The position numbers and the translations under genes were made by a program. 64,000 nt of DNA from assembly GCF_900316465.1 (NCBI RefSeq), contig NZ_ONDD01000012.1:1-64000 (forward strand), given 5' to 3'. The stretch is from an uncultured Fibrobacter sp. GTDB taxonomy: Bacteria > Fibrobacterota > Fibrobacteria > Fibrobacterales > Fibrobacteraceae. The notes under the pieces are model-generated. The model saw nothing but the letters and a program-made list of their open reading frames with translations. It was not told the DNA's origin and ran no database searches. Shown here piece after piece: positions 16,162 to 23,973 of this stretch (its first letter is position 1; each line of letters begins with the position of its first letter).

Positions 16162-17571
16162 CTAATTTTCTTCAAGCAGTTTCTGCACGGACTGCGCGAA
16201 GGCTTGGAGGCTCGGGTCGCGGGCACCCATCAAGAGGATGGTGTCGCCGGGCTGGGCGACTTCGACCATTTTCTCGGCGCACTTGTCGCGATCTTCGATG
16301 TAGATGGCTTCGCAGCCCTTCAGCAACAAATCGTCGGCAAGGTCACCGGCGCTGATGTCGCGGGTGACGGTGCCGCCAGCGTAGTAAATCTGGCTGAAGA
16401 AGATGACGTCGTTGTCGCGGTCATCGTCAAAGTCCTTCGGGCGAAGCGTTTTCGAGATGAATTCGACAAGGTCGTTACGCAGGAATCGCGTGGGGCCAAA
16501 GCCGTGAGGCTGGAACCAGGCGATGACGCGGCCTTCGGTAAAGTCCTGGGCGCTCTTGATGCTGGCGGCGATCTTCGCCGGATTGTGAGCGAAGTCGTCT
16601 ACGAGAGTCACGCCGTTGAAGGTTCCGAGAATCTGGTGACGGCGGAATACGCCTGGGAATGTGGCAAGGGCGTCGGCGCAGGTATGCAGTGTTACGCCTG
16701 CGCGGAGAGCGGCAGCCGTTGCGGCCAAGGCGTTTTCCATATTGTGCTTGCCCGGGAGCGGCACGACAAACTTCACGAGTTCGGCCCCGTGGCGCACACG
16801 GAACTGAATCGAGGTTCCGACGGACTTGAAGTCCGTGCCCTGCACGCCTACGTAATTTTCAAAGCCGAAGTCAAATTCACGGCCGGCGCTGAATTTCTTA
16901 GCGAGCGGATGCGCGTCGTTTACGATCAGAATCTTGCCGTTGTCCAAAATGTTGTGGCTGAACTTGAGGAAGATTTCCTGGAGTTCGCTCATTTCCTTGT
17001 GGTCCTTATCCACATTCAAAATCAAGCCGATTTCGGGTTCGTAGCGCACCAGCGTTCCGTCGCTTTCGTCTGCTTCGACCACGAGCCATTCTCCCTTGCC
17101 CGAAACGGCGTTTCCGATTTTGCCTTCTTTCTGCAGGTTCACGAGGCCGGCACCCGTCATTACGGAGGGCTGGAGGCCTGCATACTGCAAAATGTGATAA
17201 ATCATGGCGGTCACGGTGGACTTTCCGCTGGTGCCTGAAACGGCAATAGTCTTAGCTTCTTTAGAAATCTTTGCCAGCATTTCGCTGCGGTGCATCACCG
17301 GGATTCCCAGTTCCTTGGCACGCTTGAGGTCCGGGTTTGTGTCTTCGATAGCGGTACTCACCACTACCGCATTCAGGCCTTCTACAACACCGGAGCCGTC
17401 CTGCGGAAAGCACTTGACGCCGCATTCTTCAAGTTGATTCATTACGAGGGGCTTTTCTGCCGCTCCAAACTGGCGGTCTGAACCGCTAATTGCTACCCCC
17501 TTGCCAACAAGATACTGGGCAATGGCACTCATGCCTACGCCCGCAACACCGATAAAAAAGTAAGATTCCAT
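16162..17571 (-). CDS. MurC-like UDP-N-acetylmuramate amino-acid/peptide ligase
   Basis: A 469-residue Mur ligase. The N-terminal Rossmann segment is F-I-G-V-A-G-V-G-M-S-A-I-A, the ATP loop is S-G-T-S-G-K-S-T (near residue 115), the central E-A-D-E-S-D-G-T and the C-terminal D-D-F-A-H-N-P segment are present. The family joins L-Ala or a recycled tripeptide to UDP-MurNAc in the cytoplasm. The loop has Ser where MurC usually has His (T-G-T-H-G-K-T), so it could be MurC, a recycling ligase (Mpl-like) or a divergent paralogue. No division or cell-wall cluster surrounds it, which also argues for a stand-alone role. There is no Shine-Dalgarno; a TACATT box is 7 nt before ATG. Confidence 0.75.
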   Translation of the reverse strand: MESYFFIGVAGVGMSAIAQYLVGKGVAISGSDRQFGAAEKPLVMNQLEECGVKCFPQDGSGVVEGLNAVVVSTAIEDTNPDLKRAKELGIPVMHRSEMLAKISKEAKTIAVSGTSGKSTVTAMIYHILQYAGLQPSVMTGAGLVNLQKEGKIGNAVSGKGEWLVVEADESDGTLVRYEPEIGLILNVDKDHKEMSELQEIFLKFSHNILDNGKILIVNDAHPLAKKFSAGREFDFGFENYVGVQGTDFKSVGTSIQFRVRHGAELVKFVVPLPGKHNMENALAATAAALRAGVTLHTCADALATFPGVFRRHQILGTFNGVTLVDDFAHNPAKIAASIKSAQDFTEGRVIAWFQPHGFGPTRFLRNDLVEFISKTLRPKDFDDDRDNDVIFFSQIYYAGGTVTRDISAGDLADDLLLKGCEAIYIEDRDKCAEKMVEVAQPGDTILLMGARDPSLQAFAQSVQKLLEEN

Positions 17572-17578
17572 GCTAGGA

Positions 17579-17584
17579 AATGTA
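17579..17584 (-). promoter_or_regulatory. Candidate -10 box for leaderless MurC-like mRNA
   Basis: TACATT on the minus strand lies 7 nt before the ATG at 17571, with no Shine-Dalgarno. Confidence 0.3.
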
Positions 17585-17589
17585 GCAAA

Positions 17590-19155
17590 TCAAGGCTCTA
17601 CATCCTTAAAACAGCGAACCGATAATCCGTTAAACGACCTTTCTTCTTCAGCTTTCGCTTCGTTTTTATAATATTGCCATGAATAAGGAGTACCGTCTAA
17701 ATTCGAAGAAAGCCAAAATGCCGCATTACCGTTATTGTAATAACTATGAGCTTCGTTGTAATATTGATATAAATATATGCCTGCCGGCACAACAGAAAAA
17801 CCATAAGCATCACTTACATCACACCTTTTGTTATAATCGCTCGCAAAAGCAAGTGTTTGTAGCGATCCCATAGACTTGTAAAGCGTCGTCCACTCTGTTT
17901 TATTGGGGATATGCCAACCTTCCGGACAGATACCTCGAACTTTTTGCTTGGGATAAACCCCTTTTTGCCCACAATCCTTGCAATCATCACTAAAGAGACC
18001 GGCTGAATCGACTGCTGCAGTCCAAGTATAAAAAGGACCATTTTTTTCGCATTCGTCTAAGGAATCCACTCCACAAAACATTGTCTCTTCATTTTCTAAT
18101 CTATATTCAAATTTCAAATTCTCTGCCATCACAGTCTGATTTGCAATTACAACAGTCTTATAAGTCTTTCCATCACGGCTGTCGGTCAATGTTCCATATT
18201 CACATTTATCTTCCAATTCATTTTTACATTGTTTTGCATACACAATGGAGCTATCCTGATAACAACGAACAGAATAAGCAGGATGTTCATTCGAAGAAAT
18301 ATAGTCATAGCTACCACCATAACCAAATTCTAGCCTGTAACGAGAAGCAGACCACAGAGTAGCTATTTGACCCAAACCAAAATACTCATCATCATAAAAT
18401 CCTCCAGATGGGACCGCAGAAAAACCATAGGAATCCAAAGCTTCTGACCAAAGTTCAAAACCCTTCGCAAGAATACCCATGATATTAAAATGCATAAATT
18501 GTTCTATATCTTCACCTATTGGCAAAAACCAGCCTTCCGGGCAGACGCCTCGATACGGGTGTACAATACAAATACCGTTCTTGCAGTTCTTGTTAAATAA
18601 TCCGGCACTATCTATTGCAGCTTCCCAAGTGTAGAGACGACCATACTTGGCGCAATTTTCTGGATCATTGTCATAGCAAAAGCTTTTTCCATTTCCTTCA
18701 TTATAATCGTAATTCAGATTTTGAGCCATCCACCATTGGTCACCAATCTTAATAGTCCGATAAACTTGGTTATCTCTTTCATCCAAAAGTTCCCCATATG
18801 TTAATTCCGGATTTAAGTAATCCGTAGTCACGCAATTATAAACGGAACAATCATATTTTCCTGGAGGGAGTACTGTGGGAATCCAAGAACTCGAAGATTT
18901 TCCACCTTTACTGTTTTCACTCGAAGAAGATTCATCTGTTGAAGCGAAAGACGATGTTCCGTTTCCTTGAAAACTGGAATATGCATTGTCCTTACGAGAT
19001 GACGAAGAGAACGATGCCATCTGTTCGCTGCTACTAGAAATTTCGCTTTCCGCTCCAGAATTGATTGCTGGATCAGAAGGAGTCGATGAATCACCACCGC
19101 AAGCAGCAAGAATCAATAAAACACCAAATAAGGAATACGCTATGACGTTCTTCAT
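17590..19155 (-). CDS. Lipoprotein with two FISUMP domains
   Basis: A 521-residue envelope lipoprotein: signal peptide with lipobox L-A-A-C (Cys19), a Ser-rich linker (about 35-95) and two copies of the Fibrobacter succinogenes major paralogous domain (TIGR02145), at about 120-300 and 325-517. Each copy has D-x-R-D-x-x-x-Y-x-T-x-x-I-G-x-Q-x-W-M-A-x-N-L, then Y-T-W-x-A-A-x-D-S-A-G-L-F, C-P-E-G-W-x-x-P and a closing S-V-R-C. The fold resembles formylglycine-generating-enzyme/C-type-lectin-like domains, and function is unknown. It lies 18 nt from the MurC-like start and is more AT-rich than its neighbours. Confidence 0.85.
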   Translation of the reverse strand: MKNVIAYSLFGVLLILAACGGDSSTPSDPAINSGAESEISSSSEQMASFSSSSRKDNAYSSFQGNGTSSFASTDESSSSENSKGGKSSSSWIPTVLPPGKYDCSVYNCVTTDYLNPELTYGELLDERDNQVYRTIKIGDQWWMAQNLNYDYNEGNGKSFCYDNDPENCAKYGRLYTWEAAIDSAGLFNKNCKNGICIVHPYRGVCPEGWFLPIGEDIEQFMHFNIMGILAKGFELWSEALDSYGFSAVPSGGFYDDEYFGLGQIATLWSASRYRLEFGYGGSYDYISSNEHPAYSVRCYQDSSIVYAKQCKNELEDKCEYGTLTDSRDGKTYKTVVIANQTVMAENLKFEYRLENEETMFCGVDSLDECEKNGPFYTWTAAVDSAGLFSDDCKDCGQKGVYPKQKVRGICPEGWHIPNKTEWTTLYKSMGSLQTLAFASDYNKRCDVSDAYGFSVVPAGIYLYQYYNEAHSYYNNGNAAFWLSSNLDGTPYSWQYYKNEAKAEEERSFNGLSVRCFKDVEP

Positions 19156-19274
19156 AAAACAGCCTAACCTTCATTTTTTCGCGAAATATAACAAACTAAT
19201 GCTTTCCCCAAACGGAACCATATATATAGACGCTTTTTTAGGGGCTACGGTAGCCGGGTTTTAACTTAAAATTA

Positions 19275-19280
19275 TATATT
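19275..19280 (+). promoter_or_regulatory. Candidate -10 box for leaderless ogt mRNA
   Basis: TATATT ends 6 nt before the ATG of ogt, with no Shine-Dalgarno in between. Confidence 0.4.
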
Positions 19281-19286
19281 CATACC

Positions 19287-19832
19287 ATGAACTTCTCGGA
19301 TTCAAGATTCACGACGATAGCGCACCGCAACTTATGGGGCGAATGGACGTTCGTGTTCGAAAAATCCAAGCTGTGTAGCCTGCGCTATACGGGAGAAGGC
19401 GTTCCGAGTTCGGTTCAGGCCTGCGCCTACGCCGAGCCGGATGTGGTTCAGACTTTATCTTCGACGGTGGCCCGCGCCTACCGCAAGGCCGTACAGCAGT
19501 TGAACCTGTACCTGGCCGGAAAGCTCCAGGAATTTTCAATTCCACTTAAAATCTACGGCACCGATTTTCAGCAAAAAGTCTGGGATGCCATCACCCAGAT
19601 TCCTTACGGAGAAACACGCACCTACCAGCAGGTGGCCGAAGCGGTTGGAGAGCCCCGCGCCACACGTGCCGTGGGCGCCGCCCTCCGCGCGAACCCATTA
19701 CAGATTATACTCCCCTGCCATCGCGTGGTGGGCAAGGGCGGAAGCCTGGTCGGCTACGCCCTGGGGCTCGACCTCAAGCGGCGTCTCCTCGTTATCGAAG
19801 GCGCAATCCCGCAGGAACTGCTGCTAGAATAA
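19287..19832 (+). CDS. ogt: Methylated-DNA-protein cysteine methyltransferase
   Basis: A 181-residue DNA repair protein that transfers a methyl group from O6-methylguanine to its own cysteine, a one-use reaction. The active-site motif I-L-P-C-H-R-V (Cys144) is intact, preceded by the helix-turn-helix Y-x-Q-V-A-x-x-V-G-x-P-R-A-x-R-A-V-G-x-A-x-R-x-N-P. The N-terminal ribonuclease-like part is short, as in stand-alone Ogt proteins. It appears monocistronic: upstream is the divergent FISUMP gene and downstream a convergent transcript. The mRNA may be leaderless. Confidence 0.93.
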   Translation: MNFSDSRFTTIAHRNLWGEWTFVFEKSKLCSLRYTGEGVPSSVQACAYAEPDVVQTLSSTVARAYRKAVQQLNLYLAGKLQEFSIPLKIYGTDFQQKVWDAITQIPYGETRTYQQVAEAVGEPRATRAVGAALRANPLQIILPCHRVVGKGGSLVGYALGLDLKRRLLVIEGAIPQELLLE

Positions 19833-19859
19833 GCATTCTCGCGTCTTTTCACAAATCGT

Positions 19860-19891
19860 AAAAAAAGCACCCCGGAGAACCGAGGTGCTTT
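19860..19891 (-). terminator. Rho-independent terminator
   Basis: The stem AAAGCACC..GGTGCTTT (19864-19891, one internal mismatch, loop AGAA) has a seven-base T run on the minus strand. It follows the 55-residue candidate gene at 19903-20070 by 11 nt and may also stop ogt from the other side. Confidence 0.8.
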
Positions 19892-19902
19892 CAACTAAAG
19901 GC

Positions 19903-20070
19903 TTATTTGCCCGTCGTCGAGGCTTTGGGTTTACAGGAATGCGGGCGGAGTCTAATGAATTTTTTACCGCTGTGGACCGGGAGCGCTTTTGCTCCCTCGC
20001 CAGCATGCGACACGCGGACCTCCCCTGCTAGTTCCGTCTGCCCAGTAAATAGGTTATGATTGATAGCCAT
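19903..20070 (-). CDS. Candidate small basic protein, 55 residues
   Basis: This short ORF starts M-A-I-N-H-N-L-F-T-G-Q-T-E-L-A-G-E-V and ends P-K-A-S-T-T-G-K. The second half is rich in Lys, Arg, Pro and His. I recognise no domain. Three features support it: a TAAATT box exactly 6 nt before the ATG, as in other apparently leaderless genes here; a strong terminator 11 nt after the stop on the same strand; and otherwise unexplained sequence of 389 nt between ogt and trpB. A noncoding RNA is the alternative. The remaining gap (20083-20221) holds only the trpB leader. Confidence 0.45.
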   Translation of the reverse strand: MAINHNLFTGQTELAGEVRVSHAGEGAKALPVHSGKKFIRLRPHSCKPKASTTGK

Positions 20071-20076
20071 ACTTTG

Positions 20077-20082
20077 AATTTA
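20077..20082 (-). promoter_or_regulatory. Candidate -10 box for the 55-residue gene
   Basis: TAAATT on the minus strand, 6 nt before the ATG at 20070; no Shine-Dalgarno is present. Confidence 0.35.
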
Positions 20083-20221
20083 CTAAAAAAATTTTATCTG
20101 TCAACTATTCCAAATTAAACTACTTGGCGAGAACAAGTTCATTTGGCTACACTCGTTTTTTTTATATTGTTAGGGCAAAATTTTGGTTGCGCCCCTGGCG
20201 GACCGCAAAAAAGGAACATAT

Positions 20222-21607
20222 ATGAGAAACTCGCTCAAGATCGAAGGTCAGGTCAAGACTTACCTTAAAGAAGATGAACTCCCGAAGGCATGGTACAACG
20301 TCCGTGCCGACATGAAGAAGAAGCCCGCTCCTCTCCTGAACCCGGGTACCGGCAAGCCGGTGACGTTCGAAGACCTTCAGCCGGTTTTCTGCGACGAACT
20401 CATCAAGCAGGAACTCGATAACGATACTCCGTACATCGAAATTCCGGAAGACATCCGCACGTTCTACAAGATGTACCGTCCGTCTCCGCTCGTTCGCGCC
20501 TACTTCCTCGAACAGGCTCTCGGCACTCCGGCCCACATCTACTACAAGTTCGAAGGCAACAACACTTCGGGTTCTCACAAGCTCAACTCCGCTATTGCTC
20601 AGGCCTACTACGCCAAGAAGCAGGGCCTCAAGGGCGTGACGACCGAAACGGGTGCAGGCCAGTGGGGCACCGCCCTTTCCATGTCCAGCGCCTTCTTCGG
20701 ACTGGACTGCCAGGTTTACATGGTGAAGGTTTCTTACGAACAGAAGCCGTTCCGCCGCGAAGTCATGCGCACCTACGGTGCCTCTGTGACTCCGTCTCCT
20801 TCCATGAACACCGAAATCGGTAAGAAGATCAATGCCGAATTCCCGGGCACCACCGGAAGCCTCGGTTGCGCTATTTCTGAAGCTGTGGAAGCCGCTGTGA
20901 AGCAGCCGGGTTACCGCTACGTTCTCGGTTCCGTGCTGAACCAGGTGCTCCTCCACCAGTCTGTCATCGGTCTCGAAACCAAGGCCGCTCTTGACAAGCT
21001 CGGCGTGAAGGCCGACCTCATCATCGGTTGCGCTGGCGGTGGTTCTAACCTCGGTGGTCTCGTGAGCCCGTTCATCGGTGAAAAGCTACGTGGCGAAGCC
21101 GATTACGATATTCTCGCTGTGGAACCGGCTAGCTGCCCGAGCTTCACTCGCGGCAAGTACGCCTATGACTTCTGCGATACCGGTAAGGTTTGCCCGTTGG
21201 CCAAGATGTACACTCTCGGCTCCAGCTTCATCCCGTCTGCCAACCACGCTGGTGGCCTGCGCTACCACGGCATGAGCAGCATCCTCTCTGAACTCTACGA
21301 TCAGGGCCTGATGCGTGCAACGTCTGTGGAACAGACCAAGGTGTTCGAAGCCGCCAAGCTCTTCGCCCAGACCGAAGGTATCCTCCCGGCTCCGGAATCC
21401 AGCCACGCTATCCGCGCCACCATCGACGAAGCCCTCAAGTGCAAGGAATCTGGCCAGGCCAAGAACATCGTGTTCGGCCTCACCGGTACGGGTTACTTCG
21501 ACATGGTTGCTTACCAGAAGTTCAACGACGGCGAAATGAGCGACTACATCCCGACGGATGAAGACATCGCCAAGAGCCTCGCCCAGCTTCCGAAGGTAAA
21601 CGGCTAA
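20222..21607 (+). CDS. trpB: Tryptophan synthase beta chain, TrpB2 type
   Basis: A 461-residue PLP enzyme of the TrpB2 (TIGR01415) branch, longer than standard TrpB. It condenses indole and serine to tryptophan. The PLP lysine is Lys120 in N-T-S-G-S-H-K-L-N-S, and the phosphate cup is G-C-A-G-G-G-S-N-L-G-G. The start M-R-N-S-L-K is preceded by AAGGAAC with suitable spacing; an upstream GTG in frame is unlikely. No trpA or other trp gene is adjacent, which is usual for TrpB2, whose members often act without the alpha subunit, perhaps as indole salvage enzymes. High use of CTC/AAG/GAA codons suggests strong expression. Confidence 0.92.
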   Translation: MRNSLKIEGQVKTYLKEDELPKAWYNVRADMKKKPAPLLNPGTGKPVTFEDLQPVFCDELIKQELDNDTPYIEIPEDIRTFYKMYRPSPLVRAYFLEQALGTPAHIYYKFEGNNTSGSHKLNSAIAQAYYAKKQGLKGVTTETGAGQWGTALSMSSAFFGLDCQVYMVKVSYEQKPFRREVMRTYGASVTPSPSMNTEIGKKINAEFPGTTGSLGCAISEAVEAAVKQPGYRYVLGSVLNQVLLHQSVIGLETKAALDKLGVKADLIIGCAGGGSNLGGLVSPFIGEKLRGEADYDILAVEPASCPSFTRGKYAYDFCDTGKVCPLAKMYTLGSSFIPSANHAGGLRYHGMSSILSELYDQGLMRATSVEQTKVFEAAKLFAQTEGILPAPESSHAIRATIDEALKCKESGQAKNIVFGLTGTGYFDMVAYQKFNDGEMSDYIPTDEDIAKSLAQLPKVNG

Positions 21608-21611
21608 TTAT

Positions 21612-21640
21612 GGTGTCATCCCCGTGAAGGCGGGGATCTT
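21612..21640 (+). repeat. GTCATCC...GGATCT inverted repeat element
   Basis: GTCATCCCCG..CGGGGATCTT forms a 6-bp-plus stem around a short loop. Related elements with the same GTCAT-Y-CC/GG-A/GATC frame are at 39590-39690 and 63125-63152. It lies between trpB and its terminator. Confidence 0.55.
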
Positions 21641-21654
21641 TCAGAAATTTAAAA

Positions 21655-21681
21655 GGCCCCGGATTCAATCCGGGGCTTTTT
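21655..21681 (+). terminator. Rho-independent terminator after trpB
   Basis: The stem GCCCCGGAT (21656-21664) pairs with ATCCGGGGC (21668-21676), followed by TTTTT on the plus strand. Confidence 0.88.
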
Positions 21682-21704
21682 GCATTGTAAGTTAACGATG
21701 TTTC

Positions 21705-22799
21705 TTAGTTCTTGCTGCCAGTGACGCGGTAGCGCATCTCTCGCCCGTTCTTCTTGATACGAACGAATAGAGCCTGTTCCTTTTTGTCGTAATAGAGTTT
21801 CGGCTGTTCCGATTCTACGGCCTGCAGGCGCGGCAAGCTACGGATTGCAATCGTACTGTCTTGCGCCGTCGAATCCGTCTTGACCGAATCAACTTTTGAA
21901 GAATCTTGTTGTGTGGTGTCCGTCTTCACGGTATCTTTTGCGGACGTATCGGGAGCGACTTCTTGAGCCTTCAGAAGTTCAAGCATTTTTTCGGCGTAGC
22001 GTTCCCCCAAAGTCTGGTAACCATCACGCGTAAAGTGCAACGTGTAGTTCGGTTCCTTGATGGCCGGGCAACCTTCGGCGGAAATCACATAGCCGTTCGG
22101 AATCAAGTCCGCCGCTTCTTTCACGGCATCGTTACGCCAGCCCAAATCACCCGTAGGCGCAAGCTCCCCAAGCAAAATCGGAGTTTTTTCCGGGTCGAGT
22201 TCCAGTTCTTCAATGAACTGGTCATAAACCTTCTTGACGCGTTCCGGCCAGTCCTTCATCTGGTAATCCGCTTCACCCTGATGGAAAAGGAATCCCTTGA
22301 TGACGCCCTTTTGCTTTGCAATTTTACCCATTTCGACAATGCGCTTGTGCACATCGCCACCGTATTCATTCAGATACTGAATCCACCAAGTATCGTTCTT
22401 GTTCTTGGCGTTCTGCACGTAAGCCGCATTGCGATCCTTGTCAAACAAGTCAATGCTCTGGCCGCCAATCGCCACGTTCGCGACAGCCACAGTAATGCTA
22501 TCCGGCAATTCCTTGATCATCTTGCGACCAAAGAAATCGACAATGCCGACCTTGGAACCGCTATGCCCCATCGGGGGTGCCGCCGGGTAGAACTGCCCTA
22601 CAGTTTGCCCGGAATGGTTTCCTGCACGCAGAACTTGAAAACGCGGATTCGTCTGCTTGTCGGTATCGGTGATTGTGGCTTGCCCAGACATATTTGACTG
22701 CCCGTAAGCAAGGTAGATATGCAGGTTGGGATCCTGCGCAAAAGCGTTTAAGCCCAAAGCGCCCAACGCCATGGTAAAAAGTAGGGACTTACCAAACAT
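21705..22799 (-). CDS. Secreted CE6/SASA-type acetyl esterase
   Basis: A 364-residue secreted SGNH-type esterase related to carbohydrate esterase family 6 (acetylxylan esterases). The signal peptide (cut after A-F-A) leads directly into the catalytic domain with the serine motif Y-G-Q-S-N-M (Ser35) and a C-terminal H-F-T-R-D-G-Y-Q-T-L-G histidine block near residue 255. It probably removes acetyl groups from xylan. Residues about 285-325 form a linker of D-T/D-S pairs, followed by a short basic end (F-V-R-I-K-K-N-G-R-E-M-R-Y-R-V) like the basic terminal region of other secreted proteins here. AGGAG sets the start. A close paralogue lies just upstream. Confidence 0.87.
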   Translation of the reverse strand: MFGKSLLFTMALGALGLNAFAQDPNLHIYLAYGQSNMSGQATITDTDKQTNPRFQVLRAGNHSGQTVGQFYPAAPPMGHSGSKVGIVDFFGRKMIKELPDSITVAVANVAIGGQSIDLFDKDRNAAYVQNAKNKNDTWWIQYLNEYGGDVHKRIVEMGKIAKQKGVIKGFLFHQGEADYQMKDWPERVKKVYDQFIEELELDPEKTPILLGELAPTGDLGWRNDAVKEAADLIPNGYVISAEGCPAIKEPNYTLHFTRDGYQTLGERYAEKMLELLKAQEVAPDTSAKDTVKTDTTQQDSSKVDSVKTDSTAQDSTIAIRSLPRLQAVESEQPKLYYDKKEQALFVRIKKNGREMRYRVTGSKN

Positions 22800-22879
22800 C
22801 CGTAGCTCCTTTTTTCACCAAACATTATCAAGATAATAAAAAAAAGGAGAAAAGTCGTTTGTTTTTATGTAAACAGTTT

Positions 22880-23881
22880 TTAGTCGGGTTCTTTTTGCCC
22901 TGAAATATGGTAGGTAAAGTCTTCACCATGTTTTTTGAACCGGATAAGGATTTCATGCTTTTCCGGATCAAAAAATAGACGCGGTTTCTTTATTCCCTTG
23001 CGGTACAATTCGTCGATTGAATCGGCTATGACCTCTTGTTTCATCAGGTCCAACATCTTTTCGGCGTAACGCGTTCCAAGAATTTCGTACCCTTCTCGGG
23101 TATAATGTAGCTTATACACCGTATGGTCTACGGGGTCCGTTTCTGTAAGCACGGAGCACCCCTCAGCAGAAATCAAATGTCCATTCGGAATACGGTCAGC
23201 CGCATCCTTGACGGCCAGATTACGCCAACCGAAATCACCTTCAGGAGCAAGCTCGCCAATCAAAATGGGAGTCCTTTTAGGATCAAGATTCAAATCATAA
23301 ATGAGGTCGTAATAAACCTTTTTTACCCGTTTAGGCCAATCAGGCACGTTGTAATCCGCTTCGCCCTGGTGAAAAAGGAACCCCTTGATAACGCCTTTCT
23401 CTTTTGCGATTTTACCAACTTCGACAAGACGCTTGTATACATCGCCCCCATATTCGTTCAAAAGCGGAATCCACCACCAAGTGGTTCCGTGGCTTCTCAT
23501 TTTCTCTAGATAGGCCGAGCTGCGGTCTTTGTCGAACAAGTCAATACTTTGCCCGCCAATAGCGACATTTGCAATGGCTATGGTAATAGAATCCGGAAGT
23601 TCCTTGATCATCTTGCGACCAAAGAAATCAGAAATTCCAATCATAGATTGGCTATTTCCCATGGGAGGCTTTGCTAGGTAAAATTCGCCAACCTTCTGAT
23701 CCGAAAAATCAGCGGCGCGAAGTACCAAAAAACGGGGATTTGTTTCAAAATCAGCATCGATGTATGGAGCAACCCCCTGCATATTGGATTGTCCATATGC
23801 GAGATAAATGTGCAGGTTTGGATCCTGCGCAAGGCTCGCCGCACTGAGCAATGCCAGTGCTATGAGGACAATTTTTAGCAT
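22880..23881 (-). CDS. Secreted CE6/SASA-type acetyl esterase (paralogue)
   Basis: A 333-residue paralogue of the downstream gene; the catalytic domains align almost throughout (Y-G-Q-S-N-M with Ser32, P-P-M-G, F-H-Q-G-E-A-D-Y, L-H-Y-T-R-E-G-Y). The signal peptide is cut after S-L-A-Q or nearby. It lacks the D-T/D-S linker but keeps the short basic end (I-L-I-R-F-K-K-H-G-E-D-F-T-Y). This indicates tandem duplication with loss or gain of the linker. The predicted activity is deacetylation of plant polysaccharide outside the cell. GGGGAG with good spacing precedes the ATG. Confidence 0.87.
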   Translation of the reverse strand: MLKIVLIALALLSAASLAQDPNLHIYLAYGQSNMQGVAPYIDADFETNPRFLVLRAADFSDQKVGEFYLAKPPMGNSQSMIGISDFFGRKMIKELPDSITIAIANVAIGGQSIDLFDKDRSSAYLEKMRSHGTTWWWIPLLNEYGGDVYKRLVEVGKIAKEKGVIKGFLFHQGEADYNVPDWPKRVKKVYYDLIYDLNLDPKRTPILIGELAPEGDFGWRNLAVKDAADRIPNGHLISAEGCSVLTETDPVDHTVYKLHYTREGYEILGTRYAEKMLDLMKQEVIADSIDELYRKGIKKPRLFFDPEKHEILIRFKKHGEDFTYHISGQKEPD

Positions 23882-23929
23882 TCGACGCTCCCCTTCTTAT
23901 GCTATCTATTATTATAACAAAAAATAAAC

Positions 23930-23950
23930 AAAGGGGGTATACCCCCCTTT
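23930..23950 (-). terminator. Rho-independent terminator
   Basis: AAAGGGGG-TATA-CCCCCCTTT, followed on the minus strand by GTTTATTTT. It ends the HExxH-protein transcript. Confidence 0.75.
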
Positions 23951-23973
23951 ATTATTGCTTGGATTATCTGTAT

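Noticed and set aside
19824..20006. 60-codon minus-strand frame
   Set aside because: It overlaps the terminator at 19860-19891; the 19903-20070 frame has a better start context and ends before the terminator.
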